Source: Voacanga thouarsii (taxonomy: Eukaryota; Streptophyta; Magnoliopsida; Gentianales; Apocynaceae). From it: DNA of 64,000 bases. Within the stretch, counting starts at the first letter, position 1. Every line of letters begins with the position of its first letter. The notes under the pieces are model-generated. The model searched no databases and was not told the DNA's origin. It saw nothing but the letters and a program-made list of their open reading frames with translations. The DNA is taken from positions 496,001-560,000 of the forward strand of contig JANUWF010001719.1 of NCBI GenBank assembly GCA_026120185.1, in the 5' to 3' direction. Shown piece by piece: positions 11,076 through 18,935 of the stretch. The position numbers and the translations under genes are program-made.

Positions 11076-12298
11076 TAGGGGCGGCAATATTGAACACGAC
11101 ACGCCAACACGACACGAATACGACACGGTTATAGCGGGTTAGAGTTGGGGTTTCGCGGGTTCGGGTCGAAACAGGTCAACCCGTTTAACTTTAAACGTGT
11201 ACAGGTCATAAACGGGTTCAACCTGTTTTAACCCGTTTCAACCCGCGAACCCGTTTAACTTTTTTTAATATTTATATTTAATACTTTTTGTAATACCCTA
11301 CAAATTTTACTATAAAAAATTAAATAATTTAATTTTTTACATGAATTAATTGAATTAAATTTTATTATATGAATTAATTAAATTGTTTGTGTGTCTATTT
11401 TGTTTAATTATATGAGACATCTTAAAGAAAATAAATGATGTTAATGTGGTTATTTGCTTGATATTTAGTAAATGAACAATTCTTAATTAATTATTATTTA
11501 GTGTCTATAATAATAATATTAGTACGAGTTGGTAAGCAACGACCTTACGCAAGTTTAAAGGAGAAGGTTAGACTTTTAGGAAATAACGTATGTAATATGC
11601 CTACGAGTCGAATCGAATATAGAATGAAAAGAAGCTCGTGTGGTGCATTTACCGGAGGATAAGGTTCACTCAACGATCGATTGACCAATTCGTATACTAT
11701 GCTATTTCTGACATTGGGACAAAGACAATTTGAATTACACCCTACAATGACAAGCCTTCCTTTCGTGCTCGTTTTTTGCTCTCCATTTGCTCTTTAAAAT
11801 TCCTGGCATGATACGACAAAATTGTTGTTCTAAATATCTAGAGAAAATAATTTCTTGAATAATCCAATTTTATTGCAAAATTACATTTGTTTAGATTTTT
11901 AAGATTAAATCTTATGAATTTATTAAGATCTCTAAATATTTAGCAGGATGGTTTGTTATTTTATTGGTTATTTATAATTTTGCGGACTATTTTATTAATT
12001 TTTTAATTTTATATAATTTGATTTGATTTTTTCAAATTTTTTGTGTAATGGTGCACAGATTGGCGGGTTTAGTAGGTATTCGGGTTGACGAATTTAGTAA
12101 TTATCTATTTAATTTTTGTGTCTAATTGTGTCATGTCGTGTCAACCCGTTTTATAACACGAATACGACACGAAAATAAATGGGTTGACACGACACGGCAC
12201 GTTTATTAATCGGGTCGTGTTCGGGTTGGCCTGTTAAGTGTAATTATCTTAAGTTGACACGACCCGCCAACCCGAACACGACACGATTGCCACCCCTA
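11076..12298 (+). mobile_element. Non-autonomous hAT-like element, copy 1
   Basis: Flanked by perfect 8-bp target duplications GAAAGAAT (11068-11075 and 12299-12306), the size made by hAT transposases. The ends are inverted: TAGGGGCGGCAAT at the left and ATTGCCACCCCTA at the right. The subterminal regions are full of ACACGAC, AACCCG and GGGTT motifs that could bind a transposase. No transposase frame is seen, so it must be moved in trans. Compared with copy 2 (17333-18255) it is inverted and holds about 300 bp of unrelated DNA at roughly 11521-11835. Confidence 0.88.
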
Positions 12299-12530
12299 GA
12301 AAGAATAAAGGAAATGAGCTCTATGTTTTTATTGGGAGTAGCTCATGCCAGCAACAGGCAATGCCTTATTCGTTTCGTTCCCGTTCTTCATTTCCTCCTT
12401 CTAGAATCCAAGGTGAAATTCTCATATTAGAATCTTTTTGCAGTGAGCTCTATTTACTATTCTTTCGTACTTTCTACTTTTTAGTACGCGATAGGTCAGC
12501 GAAGCATGAGAGGACACACAGAAGGAAAGA

Positions 12531-12533
<3 letters not shown>

Positions 12534-12572
<39 letters not shown>
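12534..12572. repeat. (TA)n microsatellite
   Basis: About 19 uninterrupted AT dinucleotides. Open frames crossing it encode only repeated Tyr-Ile and are not genes. Confidence 0.95.
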
Positions 12573-12574
<2 letters not shown>

Positions 12575-12649
12575 TAGTTGCAGAATGTTATAAATGTGAC
12601 ACCTGGCATTGTCTGTTGCTGACATGTGACACTTTAAATATATGGATCC

Positions 12650-12905
12650 GGGGTCGCGCAAATTGTCGTACGACAACTTGTGCGGTTATTTGAGTTTACA
12701 TGAACATTTCACATAATTATATGAACATTTCACACGATTATATGAATATTAAAACGACGTTGTTTTGAATGGTCAAAACGACGTCGTTCTACTAAAAAAA
12801 AAAAAAAAAATTACACGCGACCACCTTTTCGAACATTGGATTTTCACCATTTTCGATTTGGGTCGTGAAATCACCGCGCAAGTTGCCGTACACAACTTGC
12901 ACACC
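12650..12905 (-). repeat. Palindrome-bounded repeat, copy A
   Basis: Each edge carries an imperfect palindrome. The left one, around 12655-12684, is CGCAAATTGT-CGTACG-ACAACTTGTGCG-like; the right one, around 12874-12902, is similar. Between them are 21-base units of the type TATGAACATTTCACACGATTA, an AAAACGACGT motif in two copies, and a 17-A run. Read in reverse complement it aligns with the repeat at 28444-28738 in edge palindromes, T-run and tandem units. No coding content. It looks like a non-autonomous element family of unknown type. Confidence 0.5.
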
Positions 12906-12925
12906 CTAGATGCTAAATCTATATG

Positions 12926-13016
12926 TATTTATCTATTATTTTTCTAATTAAATCTCAAGGGTCATGCAAATCAAAAGCCATTTATAGATTTATTAATTTT
13001 GGGTAATTCAAGGATT
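12926..13016 (-). repeat. Copy of Helitron-like interior tract
   Basis: About 90 bases from TGTATTTATCTATTATTTTT to GGGTAATTCAAG match the stretch at about 3757-3850 inside the Helitron-like element with few differences. The match stops abruptly just before the unrelated DNA that leads into the CAD fragment, suggesting a related element carrying different cargo. Confidence 0.65.
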
Positions 13017-13085
13017 AACTTTCCATTGCCTCATTTTCCATGCTACTCCTCTCTTCTTCCTGATGTAGCTTCGTACTTCAGCTCT

Positions 13086-13187
13086 TCCTCTCCCCCGCTT
13101 GCACTTCTTCCCCTTCCCCCATCATCAGATGCTCTCCATCTCTGCCGCACTTCCTCCCCTTCCCCCATCATTGGATGTTCTCCATGG
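13086..13187. repeat. Two imperfect pyrimidine-rich tandem units
   Basis: Two adjacent units of about 45 bases share CACTTC-TCCCCTTCCCCCATCAT followed by GATG-TCTCCAT. They abut the 3' break of the CAD fragment at about 13183, so they may mark a repair or capture junction. Confidence 0.6.
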
Positions 13188-13527
13188 CGAACTTCACTGC
13201 AAGATGGCCTAATCCACCTAGACCTACCACACCAATGTGCACTCCAGGCCTGTTTAGACCAAAATATTTGAGGCAGCTGTAAGTTATGATCCCAGCACAG
13301 AGGAGAGGAGCACCAGCATCAAGTGGGAGATTATCAGGCCAGCGAATCACAAAACGATCCTTGGCAATCATGGCACTGGAGAAGCCTCCATATGTGGGGG
13401 TTTCTGTGGAATTGTAAGTGAGAATCATTTTAGGACAATAATTTTCAAGATCATGGTAGCAATCCCCGCATGAGAGACATGAACCAACCATGCATCCCAC
13501 ACCAAATTTATCTCCCACTTGGAATTT
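13183..13527 (-). pseudogene. Cinnamyl-alcohol-dehydrogenase fragment
   Basis: About 113 codons of an MDR-family alcohol dehydrogenase of the CAD/mannitol dehydrogenase type. The segment contains [10 protein letters not shown] and ENYCPK (structural-zinc cysteines), [19 protein letters not shown] and the nucleotide-binding [13 protein letters not shown]. Family members have about 360 residues. Here the N-terminal third with the catalytic zinc site and the C-terminal half are missing. The frame begins just after a stop upstream of [11 protein letters not shown] and ends a few codons after the GLGGLG motif. There are no internal stops, so the break is recent or the piece short. It is a captured or duplicated fragment, not a working enzyme. 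Confidence 0.8.
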
Positions 13528-14739
13528 CTATATCGAGAGTTAGTTCTTCTACTGGCAGCGGAGGTGAATATAGGAAGGATAGGGAGGAATGGAGCAATTC
13601 GGCGATTCGATTGGTGTTTCAAGTAGTCTATATTTTCTCAAACATTTATATACTCTGTAATCTTTGGATGCGTTGTCTTTTCTGAGTTTTTCCATGAATT
13701 TTTTGTCTATTAAAGTATGAGCGATGCCGGATATTAGTATGAGTATGAGCTTTGATAATTCTAAATTTTTATTGCCTTTCGGAATAAAGGGGGGGGGGGG
13801 GGTCCCAAATAGAGGTATATCACAAGAGTGAGTAAAATAGATTCATTGAAGGATATGGGGTGTACAGGTGCATGTTGAAATTTAGTATAGGCCATTTTGA
13901 CATGAGAAGTTCAAAATTCATCTCACTAGCGGAATTCTTATGCAATAGACAAAATGGCAAAACATTGGCATTGTGAAGATATTCGATGTAAGCTACTATT
14001 GTGTAATAGCAGATGGTAAATTAGGCCATACCGGTGTTGTTTCGTTTGTTCCTGGGGATTTGAAATTATCTGGGCTTATGTACAGATGTTTTGTTTTATG
14101 GTGATGGCCACCGTTACATATATTTTGTTTCTGTTCAATTTTGTTTTTACCACTTTAATGCAATAAATGGAAATGATATAGTTTGGAAATTTATTGCTGC
14201 AAAATAACTCCCATCCAAGATGATTTCTACCAAGGCAAAAAATGCCATCGTTCCTGGCTGGAAATATTTATTCCATTTAAGCCATTTGATGGCCACCACT
14301 GTGATCAATTCGATGATGATTTTAGGCATCTTTTGATTTTACATGTTATCACGCAGTTCAACATTGCTATTGTAGATTTTTATTATTATTATTGTTATTA
14401 CTATTATTTGATTTTTCTAAATTCTTCTAGAGGAGGGTCTAATGCACAATTTGCCTCACAAAATAATAATAATAATAATTGAAAGAAATTATATCACATC
14501 CGATTCTACAATATTAATCTTTCACAACTCCTTGAAAGAAGCACATGAGGACCAATAACCATCTGCATCACGCAGGAAGCTTCAATTTCTCATTATTATT
14601 CCAGCTGGGTACAAAAGAGCAAGAAGCTTATAAGCAACAGCTTGAAAAACTAGTAATATGCTTTTTCTTTCTTCAGGAGAAATCTAGTTGTTTGTTTTAT
14701 TGATTAATAGAGATTAACTTCTTCGATTATTTTTGCTAT
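13528..14739. other. Non-coding DNA between gene fragments
   Basis: No gene is supported. It contains a G-run of about 14 bases at 13788-13801 and short TTA/AAT microsatellites at about 14378-14408 and 14460-14478. A short stretch near 14608-14650 reads LGTKEQEAYKQQLEKL but is too little to assign. Confidence 0.4.
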
Positions 14740-16257
14740 TAGGTTATCTTGAAGGGAATTGACAAAGGAGATATCCTGAGTAGTGGAGCTCCACAGATCA
14801 CTAAACAAGGGTCTATTGGTAGAAACACAACTGATTTTCTGCAGTCAAGACAAAGCAAGCTTGGTATTAATTTCATTTATTCAATAATATCCTGTTGTGT
14901 GCTACATAATTTTTTTGCTATAGCATTCTATATGTGATCTTGGGATACTCTGCTTCTATATAAAGCCGAACATTGGAGAAATAGTTGCACTGAAGAAGCT
15001 CAAGATGGGGAAAGAAAGAGAAGGATATTATCGCTCATCGCTGATTTTGTTCTTCATTTTTTCACTGAACTATAGTATTTTTTTTTTTTTTTTGGTGGAT
15101 TCTGGTTGTCCTCGACTAAAGAAACAGAATAGAATTTTTTGCCTGACTACTATAGTGAAGCCCTGATGAAAAGACACTGAGTAAATTTGAGATGGAGTAG
15201 GAAAATATAGCTTTCTATTTCTCAAATTTCTCTTTCAGTTGCTCACAGTGAAGATGATGCCTACATTTCACTTATCTCTCAGTCTCTAAAAACAAATTGA
15301 GTATATAATAGAAATACAGAAGTCAGCAAATTTTGAGGAAAACTGAACAATACTCTTGGAAATTGTCCCTAAGTGTTCCACGCAAGCACATAGGGATGAG
15401 TCAATAATGGTATGCATGGATGCTTAGATTGACAAAGATCAACAAACTTACTTTCTGCATCACAAATTTTTGTCCTTTTCTGGATATATGAATTGCAATC
15501 GGAGTCCTAAGTCATCTGATGAATCTGGTGTTTTTTTTCAATTTTTTTTTTGGTGGTATGTGAAAGTCACCTTTAGTGTTCTCTCAGTTTGGCATACAAT
15601 GGGTCATCAAGAGTATTCTCTTCAAACTGCTATTGTTATTTCTGATGTAGTTTAGTTAATTCGTTTGCAGTGAAAGTTATGAATTGTGATGGATGGAGTA
15701 GTTCAGTTAATTCGCATTTAGTGAAAGTCATGGATGGTGATGAAATTGAATAGCTCCAGAAATATAGTAGTAAATTTTGAATATAGTGCAGATTTATTTC
15801 TTCCCTGCTTCTTTATTCTTTTTCCTTCCCTGAATGTCCATCTTTTTTCCCCCTTTTTTGAACAATTGATGTAGCGTGAATTCATGATATCCATGCTTAA
15901 ACGACCAGTTGAACTCTGATGCATGTGGGTCCCTTAATTCAAATGGATTGGTAGCAGTCTTGATAGTATTTTTATGGTAGTGGAATACATGGAACATAAT
16001 TTGAAGGCACTAATGGAAACAATGAAATAACCTTTCAGTCAGAGTGAAGTGAAATACCTTATGCTTCAGCTTCTGGAGGGTGTCAAATATCTTCATGATA
16101 ATTGGGTGTTGCACTGGGTTCTGAAGATATCAAATCTACTTTTAAATAGCCAAGGTGAGTTAAAGATTTGTGACTTTAAGTTAGCACTCCAATATGGAAG
16201 CCCTTTGAAGCCTTACACCCATTTGGTGGTTACTTTGTGGTACATGTGAGCTTTGCT
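14740..16257 (+). pseudogene. CDKG-type (CDK11/PITSLRE-like) kinase pseudogene
   Basis: Several exons of a plant CDKG kinase are present in order with intron-like gaps. They are a pre-kinase segment KGIDKGDILSSGAPQITKQG...GRNTTDF (about 14752-14862), an ATP-site piece GEIVALKKLKMGKEREG (about 14974-15030), FMVVEYMEHNLKALMETMK then a stop (about 15968-16030), and [21 protein letters not shown]...TLWY (about 16040-16247) ending at a GTGAGC donor. The catalytic HRD reads HWV and the metal-binding DFG reads DFK, so it cannot phosphorylate. The PSTAIRE-like helix, the C-lobe and the 3' exons are missing. Retained introns argue against a processed pseudogene; it is a decayed genomic duplicate or a captured segment. 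Confidence 0.8.
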
Positions 16258-16455
16258 TTATGCACCTTATTGTTTATTCTGAAGTTGAGTGTTTGTTGTT
16301 TTCTTTTAGCTGTTTCACTTGCACACATGCACCCAGAATGTGTAATTTTCTCATTTTTTAATTGCTTTATTTGGTTCTATAATTGTTTAAATAGTCATGT
16401 ACTCACCTATTTCAGATCAATTACAACAAGAGCTAGCATCTATTGACCCTATCCC

Positions 16456-16611
16456 AGTAATCTTGTCTTGCCACCAATTGTTGTGGGGTCGCCTCAATGC
16501 TCTCCCCCAAATGGTTTTTCCAAAGTGGTGGAGGAAGTCATAGATGATAAATTTGTGCTTCCTGATCTAAACCTCCATCTTGAGAGGACATCAAATCCTA
16601 ACATTTTTTGA
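16456..16611 (+). other. Unidentified short open segment
   Basis: A 51-codon open segment containing LPPIVVGSPQCSPPNGFSKV and then a DLNL-type motif (VLPDLNL) ends at TGA 16609-16611. It does not continue the kinase. It may be a scrap of another protein gene; the DLNL string resembles an EAR repression motif, but nothing else supports that. Family unknown. Confidence 0.2.
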
Positions 16612-17332
16612 GGAGTAAGCTAGAATGGACCAGTGTATATGGATAACCTTTTTCTTTTTCTTGAAAGGACTAGATATTTTGGTTGCTTCTTATAGGAAAT
16701 ATCAAAACTTTATTTGTTCTCTCATTTCATTCATCTCTCTTTCCTTGAGATTACTCCTTAGAATTATGGAAATATATCAAGGAGCTTTCTAAGAAATTAT
16801 ATGATGTGTTCAAAAGTTTTTTTGAAACAACTGATTTTTATTTATTTATTATTATTTTTTTTTGCCATCTTACTTTGGTTGTAGTACATTGTTGTCTTCA
16901 TTCCTGAAATTGGTGTTTTATATATAACAATTTTTTTCTTTTGGGACCATAATAAGGATTAGCTTGCAATGCTCAGAGGTCTTGAAGGTTGTAAAAGTTA
17001 AAATCTGTCTCAAGCATCTTATACAATGTAATAAATGATGGAACCCGGCTTTTAAATAAGTCTAAATATGCTAAAGGTGATGGATTTGGAACTAAATAAT
17101 GGTTTTAACATATGTTTTAGATTATCTAATTTTATTATTTATTTTAATATTCACACAAGTTATATTTCAGTACATTTCAATCCAAAATAACAATTTAACA
17201 AAAGTTAAATTCCCGTGCAACGCACGAGTATCAATCTAGTTAATAGGAATGAGCAACGACGAAATGACAAGATGAGATGTCTCAGAACGTCCTTTAGAAA
17301 GAAGGGTCGGAAGTTTTGGGCATGCAGCTTTC
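16612..17332. other. AT-rich DNA ending in Helitron-like terminus
   Basis: No coding sequence seen. The last 100 bases before 17239 resemble Helitron 3' subterminal sequence, annotated separately. About 90 bases then lead to the hAT copy. Confidence 0.45.
17214..17239 (+). mobile_element. Helitron-like 3' terminus
   Basis: CGTGC-AAC-GCACG forms a 5-bp stem at 17214-17226, followed after 9 bases by CTAG (17236-17239) and then T. A short GC hairpin just ahead of CTRR with a T target base is the defining Helitron 3' structure. The DNA upstream includes the CDKG pseudogene. The matching 5' end was not found, so the size of the element is unknown. Confidence 0.55.
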
Positions 17333-18255
17333 TAGGGGTGGCAATCGTGTTGTATTCGGATTGACGAGTCATGTCAACTTGAGATAATTATACTCGACAG
17401 GTCAATCCGAACATGACCCAATTAATAAACGTGTCGTGTCGTGTCAACCCATTTATTTTCGTATCGTGTTCGTGTTATAAAACGGGTTGACACGAAATGA
17501 CACGATTAGACACAAAAATTAAATAGATAATTACTAAATCCGTCAACTCGAATACTTAATAAACCCACCAATGTGTGTACCATTTCACAAAAAAAATTTA
17601 AAATCAAACCATATAAAATTAAAAAAACTAATAAAACAACTCATAAAGTCATAAATAACCAATAAAATAACAAATCATCCCGCTAAATATCTAGAATCTC
17701 AATAAATTTATAAGATTTAATCTTAAAAATCTAAACAAACATAGTTTTACAATAAAATTGGATTATTCAAGAAATTATTTTCTTTAATTAAAAGTCATTG
17801 TAATAATATTCTTATTATAGACACTAAATAATAATTAATTAAAAATGATTCATTTACTATATATCAAGTAAATAGTCACATCAACATCATTTATTTTCTT
17901 TAAATGACTTTTAAGGGCTTATATTTTCCTTAAATGATTCATTTATTCTCCATTTTAATCTGCTGCTCCGTGGGTTGGCAAATGGTTCTCTAGAGGGCTT
18001 ATATTATTGGTTTTTGGTTTCTCACAAATTAGATTTTCTAATTTTTTATAGTGAAATTTGTAGGGTATTACAAAAAGTATTAAATATAAGTATTAAAAAA
18101 AAAGTTAAACGAGTTCACGGGTTGAAACGGGTTAAATTTATTTATAATCTAAACACGTTTAAAATTAAACGAATCGACCTGTTTCGACCCAAACCTACAA
18201 AACCCCAATCTTAACCCATTATAACTGTACCTCGTGTTCAATATTATCGCCCTTG
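17333..18255 (-). mobile_element. Non-autonomous hAT-like element, copy 2, with captured DNA
   Basis: Second member of the family at 11076-12298, in opposite orientation. It begins TAGGGGTGGCAAT and ends with a decayed inverted end (ATTATCGCCCTTG). The flanks CAGCTTTC (17325-17332) and CAACTTTC (18256-18263) are an 8-bp target duplication with one mismatch. Subterminal GTCGTGT and AACGGGTTGACACG motifs match copy 1. The middle lacks about 100 bp found in copy 1 and instead holds filler (17913-17946) and an 82-bp copy of the ALMT gene's 3' end (17947-18028). No transposase frame. Confidence 0.85.
17947..18028 (-). pseudogene. Captured ALMT 3' fragment inside hAT element
   Basis: These 82 bases are identical to 18928-19009 except for two substitutions, and lie in the same orientation. 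The source covers the last 24 or so codons and the stop of the ALMT gene plus 8 bases of 3'UTR. Because the host element is older (its target duplication has a mismatch) and the copy is near-perfect, the insertion came after the hAT element landed. It has no coding potential of its own. Confidence 0.9.
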
Positions 18256-18927
18256 CAACTTTCCTCGTCCCCCAGTCGGGCGGTGCTTGTGTTGCGGGGT
18301 GCGCACCAGAAATCGGGTTTTCCCCTTTTCTTTTCTTTCCACGTGGCATTTAATTGATAGAAATCAGCGATAATTTTATTTTGTCAATAAAAAGATAAAA
18401 GGAAATGAGCTCGTTCACGTGCTCTAACCATAGCTATTCCCACTTATTTAGCCATTGTTAGGACGGCAAGTTTGTGACCACTATTCGCCAAAGCATTATA
18501 AGTCCAAACAATTATCTGTAAAGGTGTCCAAATCTTGTTTTGGAGTCTCTCTTGACAACTCCTCCAATCTTCTGCATTAGGAAGGAGTTACAATCGAAAA
18601 GCCCTGCACAATTTTTTTTTTTTAAATTGGGAAAAATCATATTGCCTTATTATTTCAATTCAGCCCAAATCTTGATTCACATAGGGGGAAAAAAATCTTT
18701 TTATATCATGATTCTAACAGATGCCAGATATTTTGCTATAAACTAAGATCTTCTGCAGGATACAGAAATATTATTTGACAGCACCCAGCCAAAGTTATCT
18801 AGTACTGCATATTAAGGCCTGAAATCAATGGCAATCTAGAACTACATCACTAGTTTGGCCTTTGCTGCTTCTGCTGGTCTGCTGTCTGCTGTCTGCTGCC
18901 TGAGATGGCAAACAGATGTAATCTTGA
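18256..18927. other. Intergenic DNA downstream of ALMT
   Basis: No gene supported. It would contain the ALMT 3'UTR and terminator on the minus strand. A short CTGCTGTCTGCTGTCTGCTG run sits at about 18877-18900. Confidence 0.5.
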
Positions 18928-18935
18928 TCTCCATT

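Noticed and set aside
12361..12676. Open frames on both strands across the TA microsatellite
   Set aside because: They translate the dinucleotide repeat as Tyr-Ile; no gene-like sequence outside it.
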